Positions 43,037-51,318 of a DNA stretch of 64,000 nucleotides are shown in pieces. The position numbers were made by a program, and so were the translations under genes. The notes below the pieces were generated by a model. It was not told the DNA's origin and made no database searches. It saw only the letters and a list, made by a program, of their open reading frames with translations. Origin of the DNA: Paenibacillus phoenicis (GTDB lineage Bacteria > Bacillota > Bacilli > Paenibacillales > Paenibacillaceae); NCBI RefSeq assembly GCF_034718895.1, contig NZ_JAYERP010000001.1, forward strand, positions 3,633,501 through 3,697,500. Reading direction: 5' to 3'. Every line of letters begins with the position of its first letter. Positions within the stretch are counted from its first letter, which is position 1.

Positions 43037-43798
43037 ATGTATAACCTGTTAATCGTAGATGACGAAGCGGAGACGCGCGAAGCGTTGTCGAGTTATTTTC
43101 CGTGGAACGAAGTAGGCTTTCAGGTCGTCGGCCAGGCCAACAACGGCCAAGAAGCGCTCCGTTTGATCGCCGAAGGCGAGCGCGTTGACATCGTGCTGAC
43201 CGATATTAAGATGCCCGTGATGTCCGGGATCGAGCTGGCCGAGCAGCTGTACAACCACCGGCGGCAGATTAAGGTCGTCTTTCTCAGCGGATACCGGGAT
43301 TTTGAATATGCCCAGCAGGCCCTGCATTTTCGCGTCATCAACTACATTCTGAAGCCGGCCAAATATCATGTGCTATTGGATGTTTTCGGCAAGATCAAAG
43401 AGGAACTGGAAGCAGAGGCTGCTGCGGAAAACCAAGATCTGGGGCCGAACCCCTCCGCACCCGGACAAGGCGGCGAAAGCCTCATTATCCAGAAGATCAA
43501 GGAATACGTCAAAGCCAACTATAAAAATGCCTCCCTTGAGGAGGTCGCGCGGCTTGTGCATATGAATGCCAACTATCTTAGCTTCTTTTTCAAGCAAAAA
43601 ACCGGACAAAACTTCTCCGACTACGTGCTGCAGACAAAAATGGAAATGGCAGCCGCTCTGCTTCGGGACGTGAGCTACAAAACCTACGAAATCAGCGAAA
43701 AAGTCGGCTACAGCAACGCCAAAAACTTCACGCGGACGTTTAAAAGCTATTACGGTCAAACGCCCAGCGAATTCCGAAACGGTCCCTCGAGCCCATGA
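43037..43798 (+). CDS. YesN-type AraC response regulator (short form)
   Basis: A 253-residue response regulator. Receiver domain at residues 1-120 with phospho-Asp in VLTDIKMPVMSG and conserved Lys in YILKPAKYH. A short linker leads to an AraC double HTH (ASLEEVARLVHMNANYLSFF, EISEKVGYSNAKNFTRTFKS). YesN proteins are often near 500 residues with a long middle region, which is absent here. The stop overlaps the kinase ATG (ATGA). Confidence 0.93.
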   Translation: MYNLLIVDDEAETREALSSYFPWNEVGFQVVGQANNGQEALRLIAEGERVDIVLTDIKMPVMSGIELAEQLYNHRRQIKVVFLSGYRDFEYAQQALHFRVINYILKPAKYHVLLDVFGKIKEELEAEAAAENQDLGPNPSAPGQGGESLIIQKIKEYVKANYKNASLEEVARLVHMNANYLSFFFKQKTGQNFSDYVLQTKMEMAAALLRDVSYKTYEISEKVGYSNAKNFTRTFKSYYGQTPSEFRNGPSSP

Positions 43799-45567
43799 GA
43801 GATAAATATTTCGCCAAACAGCTGACCGCGTTTCTTGTTCCGCTGCTCGTGCCCATCGTCCTGCTTGGCTCGCTTTCCTTCCTGACGACACAACACGACG
43901 TCAAGCGAGACATCAACCAGAACAGCAGCTTCCTGCTTCATCAATCGCAGACCCAACTGGAGATGATCCTAAACGAAATCGATACGCTGTATCTGGCGCT
44001 TTACGATAATACCGCGATCTTCAACGAACTCTCGGCCGTATTGAAAAATCCGCATTACACCTACGAAAGCTCCACTTCATACCGGATTATCTCCAGCTTC
44101 CTCAACGGATTTACGAGCGCGAAACCGTATATCCAATCCTTTTACCTGTACGTCGACAACCCGTATCAGCGTTTCCTGTCGTCGGTGGGGGGACTGGTGA
44201 CGCTGGATCATTTTTATGATACCGCTTGGTATGATGCTTTTATGGACTATACCGGACCGCCGGCCAAATGGACGTCGCGGCGGAACATCAAGTTTTACGA
44301 TTTCGAATCGGACGCGACGCCGATCGTCACCTTCTATAACGTGCTGGTGCCGCAAAAGATCGCAATCATTCTGAACATTAAGCCGAAGTATATCGAGAGC
44401 ATTTTGGACGACATCACCAAGTACCCGGACCAGCAGCTGTTTGTGTTGGATGAGGAGAACCACGTTATTTTCTCTAATCATCACGGCGATCGGCTGCAGG
44501 AGAGCGAACTCCGGTCCATTGCCGAAAATCCGGCGTCCTTCTTCGATATGGACACGCCCCAAGGCAAGGTGAACGTGACCAAAGTTGAATCCGAGCGGTA
44601 CAAGTGGAAGTACGTCTCGGTGATCCCGCACAGCGAGTTATACAAAACGCCAACGCGTATTTTCAACTACACGCTGGTGTTCGCCGTGATCGCGGTCGCC
44701 TGCGGGTTTGCGTTGACGTTTTACCTGATCCGCCGCAACTATAAGCAGCTCAAGATGATTCGCACCTTGATCAAATCGGCCGACGACAGCTGCGTGCCGT
44801 TGAAGCCGCCTTTGAAGGTTCGGGACGAATACTCCTATATCATCCAGAACATGATCACCCATTTTATCGAACACCGGTACATCAAAACCCAGCTGCTGGA
44901 GAAAAAATACCGCCTCCAGGTCATGGAGCTGCTCGCGCTGCAATCGCAGATCAATCCGCATTTCTTGTACAACACGCTGCATTCGGTGTATTGGGAGTCC
45001 GTGGCCTTGACCGGCAAGCCGAACAAAGCCAGCGAGATGATCGAGGACTTGTCCGATATCCTCTCCTACTCGTTCAGCGACCCGACCAAAATCGTCACCT
45101 GGGGCGAAGAAATCGCTAACACCGTCAGCTACGTCAATATCCAGCGAAAAAGGTACAAAAACAAGTTCGACGTCCATTTCGACTACGAGGAGGAGATCAC
45201 CCGCCTGTACACGATCAAGCTGGTGCTGCAGCCTTTGGTTGAGAACAGCATCTACCACGGCATTAAGGAAAAAGACGGACATGGCCTGATCAAGGTGAAA
45301 TTCCGGCGGAAGGAGGATCGGCTGCTCATTACCGTAATCGACAATGGCTGCGGCATCCCGCCAGAGGAGCTGCGCCAGCTCGTGGAGCGGCTGCATTCCG
45401 ACGAGGAGCGGACGGAGCATGTCGGACTGTATAATACGTGCAAGCGTTTGAGATTAACCTATGAGCACGAATTTACCTTCCGGATGCGCAGCAAGCCGGG
45501 ATTGGGCACGATGGTGGAGTTAACCGTGCCCGCGGTAGAAGAGCGGCCGTTGACCGAGCGCGAGTGA
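43795..45567 (+). CDS. YesM-type sensor histidine kinase
   Basis: A 590-residue membrane kinase. TM helices at about 12-32 and 290-312 flank an extracellular Cache-like sensing domain. HAMP follows, then the His_kinase domain with LQSQINPHFLYNTLHSVYW (phospho-His) and HATPase motifs VLQPLVENSIYHGI and DNGCGI. Partner of the overlapping YesN-type regulator; the pair faces the sugar ABC operon and probably activates it on sensing the sugar or binding protein. Confidence 0.93.
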   Translation: MRDKYFAKQLTAFLVPLLVPIVLLGSLSFLTTQHDVKRDINQNSSFLLHQSQTQLEMILNEIDTLYLALYDNTAIFNELSAVLKNPHYTYESSTSYRIISSFLNGFTSAKPYIQSFYLYVDNPYQRFLSSVGGLVTLDHFYDTAWYDAFMDYTGPPAKWTSRRNIKFYDFESDATPIVTFYNVLVPQKIAIILNIKPKYIESILDDITKYPDQQLFVLDEENHVIFSNHHGDRLQESELRSIAENPASFFDMDTPQGKVNVTKVESERYKWKYVSVIPHSELYKTPTRIFNYTLVFAVIAVACGFALTFYLIRRNYKQLKMIRTLIKSADDSCVPLKPPLKVRDEYSYIIQNMITHFIEHRYIKTQLLEKKYRLQVMELLALQSQINPHFLYNTLHSVYWESVALTGKPNKASEMIEDLSDILSYSFSDPTKIVTWGEEIANTVSYVNIQRKRYKNKFDVHFDYEEEITRLYTIKLVLQPLVENSIYHGIKEKDGHGLIKVKFRRKEDRLLITVIDNGCGIPPEELRQLVERLHSDEERTEHVGLYNTCKRLRLTYEHEFTFRMRSKPGLGTMVELTVPAVEERPLTERE

Positions 45568-45621
45568 AGAGCGGCGATGATGCGGGTTAAGGTCGTTACG
45601 TTAACCTGTACCACTCCCCTT

Positions 45622-46503
45622 TTACCGCACCCCCGCCCCGCCGCTGAGCATCCGCTGCTCGCGCCGGTAGCTTTGCGGCGACACCGCCTTGGCCTTCTTG
45701 AACACGCGGCCAAAGTGGGTGCCGCTTTGATAGCCAACGCGGTACGCGATCTCGGTCACAGGCAGCTCCGTTTCGCGCAGCAGCGCGCAGGCTTCCTCGA
45801 TGCGGACGCGGTTAATGTAAGCGACCAGCGTCAGCCCGGTAACTCTGGGGAAGAGATGGCTGAGGTAATACGGGCTGAGATGAAATCGATTGGCGAGATC
45901 GCTTAAGCTGAGATTCTCATCGTAATGCGCATTGATGTAGCGGGCGACTTCAGCAATTTCCCGGTAGGGGCGTTTCCCGCCCCCTTCTTCCCCATCATGG
46001 TTTGGCCGAGCGTTCGCCAGGCGCAGCAGGTTAAGCAGCAACTCAGCCAGCAGCAGTTGGCAATATTCCTCATATCCGCCTGCCTGCTGCTTCTGCTCTG
46101 CCAGCATACGAGCTAACAGCTGTTGCACAAGCTGCTGCTCCTCGGCGCTTAAACGCAGAACCGGATACTTGGCAAAAAGTTGCTCCAGCTCTTCCTCCCT
46201 CCCGGGCAGCAGCGCGCTCACCACCTCCGTACGGAAATTCACCAGGATCCGCTCATGGGGCTGCGACAGCTTCCCCGATGGCGATGTCTTGTGCAGCACA
46301 TTCACCGGGATCAACACCAGATCGCCTGCACCGATGCGATAGATTTGATCCTTGATGAAATAACACCGTTCCCCGGACACCAGATAATAAATCTCCCACG
46401 CATCGTGAAAATGCTCCCCATCCATCGAGAACCGCCCGGGCTGCTTCGCTGCCTCGATGAACAGCATCCGGCGAATCGGCGCTAACTGCCCTTCCAACGT
46501 CAT
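45622..46503 (-). CDS. Cupin-AraC transcriptional regulator
   Basis: A 293-residue AraC-family activator. N-terminal cupin-like sensing domain (HFHDAWEIYYLVSGERCYFI, GAGDLVLIPVNVLHKT) and C-terminal HTH pair (LSLSDLANRFHLSPYYLSHL, VTEIAYRVGYQSGTHFGRVF). ATG at 46503 has GGGAGGGGAGCAGA upstream; a longer frame lacks a site. Divergent from the GH4 glycosidase gene with a 136-bp promoter region, its likely target. Confidence 0.92.
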   Translation of the reverse strand: MTLEGQLAPIRRMLFIEAAKQPGRFSMDGEHFHDAWEIYYLVSGERCYFIKDQIYRIGAGDLVLIPVNVLHKTSPSGKLSQPHERILVNFRTEVVSALLPGREEELEQLFAKYPVLRLSAEEQQLVQQLLARMLAEQKQQAGGYEEYCQLLLAELLLNLLRLANARPNHDGEEGGGKRPYREIAEVARYINAHYDENLSLSDLANRFHLSPYYLSHLFPRVTGLTLVAYINRVRIEEACALLRETELPVTEIAYRVGYQSGTHFGRVFKKAKAVSPQSYRREQRMLSGGAGVR

Positions 46504-46639
46504 TCTGCTCCCCTCCCAACACGCTCGTCTCTCGACAGCAAAAAATGTAGAATGCCAGCTCAAATTAACAAAATCCGTGCAGTAACTTTTCTATTTTTGC
46601 TCTATGTTTATTGTAACATCAATCAAGGGAGTGAACGAT

Positions 46640-48037
46640 ATGCAAGAAGCCACAATGGTCAAACATTTGAAGATCGCTTATATCGGCGGCGGTTCCCGCG
46701 GCTGGGCCTGGGGATTAATGAGCGACTTGGCTCTGGAACCGGCGCTTTCGGGACACGTGGCCTTATACGATATCGACTTTGAGGCAGCCCAAGCAAATGA
46801 GATCATTGGTAACCGTTTACAAGATCATCCTGATGCGGTGGGACGCTGGCGTTACGAAGCGGTGCAGACGTTACCGGAAGCGCTCAAGGGTGCCGACTTT
46901 GTCATCATCTCCATCCTTCCCGGAACGTTCGAGGAGATGCGCTCCGACGTGCACGCACCGGAGGCTTACGGCATCTACCAGTCTGTGGGCGATACCGTCG
47001 GCCCGGGCGGAGCGATTCGCGCGCTGCGCAGTATCCCGATGTACGTAGAAATCGCCGAAGCAATTCGCGACCATGCCCCCAACGCCTGGGTCATCAATTA
47101 CACGAACCCGATGAGCGTCCTGACCCGCACGCTGTACGAGGTGTTCCCAGGCATCAAAGCCTTCGGCTGCTGCCATGAGGTCTTCGGCACGCAGGAGCTG
47201 CTTGCCGAGATGCTCGAGGACATGACGGGGGTAACCGGTGTCCGGCGCCAAGAGATCGAGGTAAATGTGCTGGGGATTAACCATTTCACCTGGCTGGACC
47301 GTGCTTCCTATCGCGGTACGGACCTATTCCCGCTATATCAGGCTTTTGCCGAGAAATATGCCGAAGAAGGCTTTAGTACCCATGGGCAAAAAGACCACTG
47401 GATGAACAACAGCTTTGCATCCGCGAACCGCATTCATTTCGACCTGTTCCGCCGCTTCGGCCTGATCGCCGCTGCCGGTGACCGACATTTGGCCGAATTT
47501 ATGCCAAACACCTGGTATCTGCGGAGCCCCGAGCACGTAAAGCAGTGGAAATTCGGCCTGACGACCGTCGACTGGCGGATCAACAATCTGCAGAAGCTGC
47601 GGGAGCGCAGCCGCCGTCTTGTTGCCGGCGAGGAGACGTTCTCGCTCAAATCCAGCGGCGAGGAAGGGATCGCCATGCTGCTTAGCTTGACCGGTGCCAG
47701 CGCCCCGATGATCACCAACGTCAACCTGCCGAACCGCGGTCAAGTGGCTTCACTGCCGCTGAACGCCGTCGTGGAGACGAACGCCGTATTCGGTGCGAAC
47801 AGCGTCCAGCCGGTGATGGCGGGCAGCTTGCCGGAGGACATCAACAATCTGGTTACCCGGCACGTCTACAACCAGGAGACGATTCTGAAAGCAGCCTTAA
47901 CCAAGGATCGCGACTTAGCCTTCCGCGCCTTCCTGAACGACCCGCTGCTCTCCACCTTGACTCCTTCGCAAGCGGAGGAGCTGTTCACAACGATGCTGAA
48001 CAACACCAAGGCGTATTTGCCGGGGTGGGAGCTATAA
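46640..48037 (+). CDS. GH4 family glycosidase of the CHEV class (LplD-like)
   Basis: A 465-residue NAD- and metal-dependent glycosidase. N-terminal Rossmann motif KIAYIGGGSRGWAW, VINYTNPMSVLTRTLYEV, metal motif GCCHEVFGTQ and GINHFTWL. The CHE(V) form of the motif belongs to the alpha-glucosidase/alpha-glucuronidase/alpha-galacturonidase group, and overall it resembles LplD of Bacillus (reported as an alpha-galacturonidase). It should not act on 6-phospho-beta-glucosides like the nearby GH4 remnant. ATG at 46640 has AAGGGAG eight bases upstream. Confidence 0.9.
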   Translation: MQEATMVKHLKIAYIGGGSRGWAWGLMSDLALEPALSGHVALYDIDFEAAQANEIIGNRLQDHPDAVGRWRYEAVQTLPEALKGADFVIISILPGTFEEMRSDVHAPEAYGIYQSVGDTVGPGGAIRALRSIPMYVEIAEAIRDHAPNAWVINYTNPMSVLTRTLYEVFPGIKAFGCCHEVFGTQELLAEMLEDMTGVTGVRRQEIEVNVLGINHFTWLDRASYRGTDLFPLYQAFAEKYAEEGFSTHGQKDHWMNNSFASANRIHFDLFRRFGLIAAAGDRHLAEFMPNTWYLRSPEHVKQWKFGLTTVDWRINNLQKLRERSRRLVAGEETFSLKSSGEEGIAMLLSLTGASAPMITNVNLPNRGQVASLPLNAVVETNAVFGANSVQPVMAGSLPEDINNLVTRHVYNQETILKAALTKDRDLAFRAFLNDPLLSTLTPSQAEELFTTMLNNTKAYLPGWEL

Positions 48038-48044
48038 TAAAAAC

Positions 48045-48078
48045 GACCGCCTAGGGATCCCATCCCAACCAGGCGGTC
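48045..48078 (+). terminator. Terminator of the GH4 glycosidase gene
   Basis: GACCGCCT and AGGCGGTC form an 8-bp stem followed by TTCTTGTC. Confidence 0.7.
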
Positions 48079-48099
48079 TTCTTGTCTACGCGGTAAATG

Positions 48100-48276
48100 T
48101 ATGCGAAAAATCGAATACATTTCGCCAGTTTCGGCGATTTCAACCCAATCTATTCGATTTTTCATACACATTCTTGCCTCGAAAGCTCAATCGGCCCGAT
48201 TCTATATGAAAAATCGAATACAATTCACCGTTTTCCTCTATCCGCAACACATTATATTCGAAAAATCATATACAAT
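48100..48276. repeat. Four near-palindromic 20-bp sites at about 52-bp spacing
   Basis: The unit TATGCGAAAAATCGAATACA begins at 48100. Related units start at 48151 (inverted: TATTCGATTTTTCATACA), 48203 (TATATGAAAAATCGAATACA) and 48255 (TATTCGAAAAATCATATACA). Start-to-start distances are 51, 52 and 52 bp, close to five helical turns. Each unit is an imperfect palindrome around a short A-tract (TATTCG...CGAATA). The sequences between are unrelated and about 31 bp long. The array fills the space between the GH4 terminator and the walJ stop. Confidence 0.7.
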
Positions 48277-48281
48277 ATATG

Positions 48282-49088
48282 CTACCGCTCGCTCACCACA
48301 TCCCACGGCGTCGGCCGGTCATAGTACGTATCGCATAGCTTGAACTCGCTGTCCTTGAAGAAGCAGCCGCGATCCTCCATGGCGCTGCGAACCGCCATCT
48401 TAGCCAGATCGAGCATATTGTGTTCGCGGCTGAGGTGGGCCAGATACGTCCGCTTCAGACGGCCGTTCAGAATCTCGCTCATCAGCTCCCCGGTCGCGTC
48501 GTTGGACAAGTGCCCCAAGTCGCCGAGGATACGCCGCTTGATGTTCCACGGGTAACGTCCCATCCGCAGCATCTCGATATCGTGATTCGCCTCAAGCACC
48601 AGCACATCGGCATCATATATCGCTTCCTTCACCTTGTCGCTGGCATAGCCCAGGTCGGTGCATACGCTCAGCTTCTCCTTGCCGTCGTAAAAGTTGTAGC
48701 CCACCGGCTCAGCGGCGTCATGCGAGATGGCGAACGACTCCACGCGGAGCGAGCCGAAATCGCGGGTTTCTCCGGTCCCCAGAATACAGCGTTGGTCGTC
48801 TGCGAGGTTCCCAATCGCCTTTTCCATGGCTGCCCACGTCTTTTCGTTAGCGTATACCGGCAGATTGTATTTTCGCGCCACCGCGCCTAAGCCCTTGATA
48901 TGGTCCGAATGCTCATGCGTAACCAGAATGCCTGTCAAATCCTGCCCGCTCACCCCGCGCTCCATCATCAGTTCTTCGATGCGTTTGGCGCTAAAGCCGG
49001 CATCGATCATCAGTGTGACTTCCCCATTGGCCACCAGTGTTGCATTTCCCGTCGAACCACTCGACAGCACCGAAAATCGGATCCCCAT
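48282..49088 (-). CDS. walJ: WalJ (YycJ) metallo-beta-lactamase-fold hydrolase
   Basis: A 268-residue MBL-fold protein of the YycJ family, with metal motif THEHSDHIKG and further ligands in AISHDA, CTDLGY and HLSREHN. It is the last gene of the wal operon; family members act as 5'-3' exonuclease-like proteins linked to DNA repair and cell-wall coordination. It begins nine bases after the walI stop. Confidence 0.95.
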   Translation of the reverse strand: MGIRFSVLSSGSTGNATLVANGEVTLMIDAGFSAKRIEELMMERGVSGQDLTGILVTHEHSDHIKGLGAVARKYNLPVYANEKTWAAMEKAIGNLADDQRCILGTGETRDFGSLRVESFAISHDAAEPVGYNFYDGKEKLSVCTDLGYASDKVKEAIYDADVLVLEANHDIEMLRMGRYPWNIKRRILGDLGHLSNDATGELMSEILNGRLKRTYLAHLSREHNMLDLAKMAVRSAMEDRGCFFKDSEFKLCDTYYDRPTPWDVVSER

Positions 49089-49097
49089 AATCTCCCA

Positions 49098-49847
49098 TTA
49101 CTCCTTCGTTTTCTCTGTATTCGGACTAATGACATCACCGCTGATGCCCTGCACGTAATACTCCTTGCCGCTCTCCAGCATAAATCGCCAAGCCGGAGCA
49201 GCCGGCAGATGCGCGTCCGAATCGAACACCTCGCCGTAATATCCTAACTCGACCTCGGTCACAACCGAGCCTTCCGGCAGGAAGTTCTCGATCAAGTTGC
49301 CAAGCGCCTTGGAGGCCGAGAGCACACGCTGTGGCTTCTCTTCCTCCGGATAGCTGATCTCAATCGCACGGCGCTGGTACGAAATGATCTTCTGATTGCT
49401 GCCCAACAGCTTGAGCTCGATTTTGAAGAGCGGCCATTTCCCGTCCACCAGCGGGTGTAGAACGAACACGTCTGCGCTGCTCGCCACTTCATCATAGCGG
49501 TAATCCCCGATGTCCGGAATGCTGTCCTTCAACGCAGCCGTTAACTCCCGCGGTGCAAAAATCAGCCTGCTGTCCACCGGCACCGGCAGCTCGATCAGCT
49601 TGCCGCTTTGCGCATCGTCCAAGAACCGGTAAGCGATCTTGGGCAGCTCCGGCGTCTCCGTCGGAATTTTGGCGAGCACGCGAATGTTCTTCTCATCCAT
49701 CGCCTGCTGCGTGTTATTTTCCAGGGCGGTGATATCCAGGTTGGAGTCGGCCTGCTCCCGCAGATCGTTCCACAGTTGATAGCCCAGCACCAGATTCAGC
49801 AGCAAAAAGGCGTAGATCAACACGTTTTTCGCCCGTCCCCAATCCAT
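49098..49847 (-). CDS. walI: WalI (YycI) regulator of the WalK kinase
   Basis: A 249-residue protein with one N-terminal TM helix (residues 6-24: AKNVLIYAFLLLNLVLGYQL) and an extracellular YycI domain. With WalH it forms a membrane complex that modulates WalK. AAGGGGGGTGAACC precedes the ATG. It is separated from walH by 109 bp, longer than usual, in which I see no further feature. Confidence 0.94.
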   Translation of the reverse strand: MDWGRAKNVLIYAFLLLNLVLGYQLWNDLREQADSNLDITALENNTQQAMDEKNIRVLAKIPTETPELPKIAYRFLDDAQSGKLIELPVPVDSRLIFAPRELTAALKDSIPDIGDYRYDEVASSADVFVLHPLVDGKWPLFKIELKLLGSNQKIISYQRRAIEISYPEEEKPQRVLSASKALGNLIENFLPEGSVVTEVELGYYGEVFDSDAHLPAAPAWRFMLESGKEYYVQGISGDVISPNTEKTKE

Positions 49848-49956
49848 GGTTCACCCCCCTTTCGTTCAGATTAAGTCTCTCATTAAGAAGCACATTCAAC
49901 GCCACTGCCTCGGCTCTAAGCCCATCCGCGCCAACCTTACGCGAGTACCACGCACA

Positions 49957-51318
49957 CTACTTCGTAGCCGTTCCTGAACCTGCACCCGTGTCCACATCCG
50001 CTCCGGTCTTCTCCACCGCTCCCAAGCTCAGCACCCGGGTCGCGCCGTTGCTTAGCTCGACTACCCAAGTCGGCTTCAGCAGCAGCCCCTGCTCGGTGAG
50101 AGAAGGCAAGTACGCCGGATACAAGTTGGCAATCCGCGCCTCCGCATTAAGCGCCGCAATGCTCTCCCGCAACGCCTTGCCGCCGGGCAGAGAGACGACT
50201 TTCTTCTCCCAGCTGCCGCCGGAGCCGTAAATCAACGACCGTTCATAGCCGGTGATTGTGCCTTGACGCATTTCCAGCGTGATCGCTCCGTAATGGAACG
50301 TCGACAGGTCGATGATCGGGAAGGAGCCAAATTGCCCGGTTCCGTAATACTGCTGGAACACCACCCGATGCTGGTCTTCCTCAACGCCTTCGGTCGTTTG
50401 CTCCAACCGGTAATTGCCGTTCCAGCCGCCGTGCTGGTTCACGAAGTCAATCGCCGACAGCACGTTCTTGCTTGGGCTGTTCTCGCCCGCTGAAGGAGCC
50501 GCCGGATCGGTGTAGTTGATCCAGTTCCGGTTCTGCTTAACCTGAAGGCTGCGTTTACTGTCCGTGTAGATTTCGGAGCCGTCTTTTTCCCGGATGTACC
50601 GGGTGATGCTCGGATCAAAGAACAAGCTTCGCTGCATCTGCTCCGTCGTATACAACCCGATGTTCAAGCCGGTTTCGACCAAATCAATCGACTTCTCGGG
50701 GACATAATAGCCATCCGTTAACGTATACGGCACCCAATCCTTGCCAAAATCAACCTGTTGCTGCACGTCCTGCACCGTCAAATCGGCCTTGGTTGCCTCG
50801 TACACCACGTCGCCTCGCGAGCTAAAGAAGAACACGCGCACCTGATCGTCGCTTCCCGAGTTAAAGATCATCAGCCGGTTAACGCTCTCCGCGTCAAACA
50901 GCGGGTCCGGCGCGATCTGCATCACCTTCTGCAGCAGCTCCACAGGTACGCCTCCGCCAAAGTCCAGTTCCACACCGATATCCTTGCTGCGAATGTCCGT
51001 CCAATTCATATTATCGATGTCGTATCGCTGGAACCCGTCGAACTGGCGGCCCTTCAGCCGGTTGTAGATCAACTTGTAAAACGTCGAATCCGGATAAAAC
51101 ACGGTGTGCCGCTCCTCGCCCAAATGCACGGCGATTTGCGCCGGAAAGAGCATCACATCCGCTTCCAGGGTTGTCCCCATGTTCTCCGTACGGATATAGT
51201 CGCTCTCCGACTTGACCACCGGATTGCTGCCCGGCAACTGATAGATAAGAAAATAACTCTGTACCAAACTGCACGCGACCAGCAAGGCCAGCGTCAGCGA
51301 TTTGACCTTCTCCTTCAC
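49957..51318 (-). CDS. walH: WalH (YycH) regulator of the WalK kinase
   Basis: A 453-residue protein with one N-terminal TM helix (SLTLALLVACSLVQSYFLIY) and a large extracellular YycH domain. GTG start overlapping the walK stop (GTGA), so translation is coupled. The C terminus is Gly/Thr/Ala-rich. Confidence 0.95.
   Translation of the reverse strand: MKEKVKSLTLALLVACSLVQSYFLIYQLPGSNPVVKSESDYIRTENMGTTLEADVMLFPAQIAVHLGEERHTVFYPDSTFYKLIYNRLKGRQFDGFQRYDIDNMNWTDIRSKDIGVELDFGGGVPVELLQKVMQIAPDPLFDAESVNRLMIFNSGSDDQVRVFFFSSRGDVVYEATKADLTVQDVQQQVDFGKDWVPYTLTDGYYVPEKSIDLVETGLNIGLYTTEQMQRSLFFDPSITRYIREKDGSEIYTDSKRSLQVKQNRNWINYTDPAAPSAGENSPSKNVLSAIDFVNQHGGWNGNYRLEQTTEGVEEDQHRVVFQQYYGTGQFGSFPIIDLSTFHYGAITLEMRQGTITGYERSLIYGSGGSWEKKVVSLPGGKALRESIAALNAEARIANLYPAYLPSLTEQGLLLKPTWVVELSNGATRVLSLGAVEKTGADVDTGAGSGTATK

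Noticed and set aside
48100-48276. Regular repeats with about 31-bp unique spacers, CRISPR-like at first sight
   Set aside because: Repeats are short, degenerate, alternate in orientation and number only four; no cas genes are nearby.
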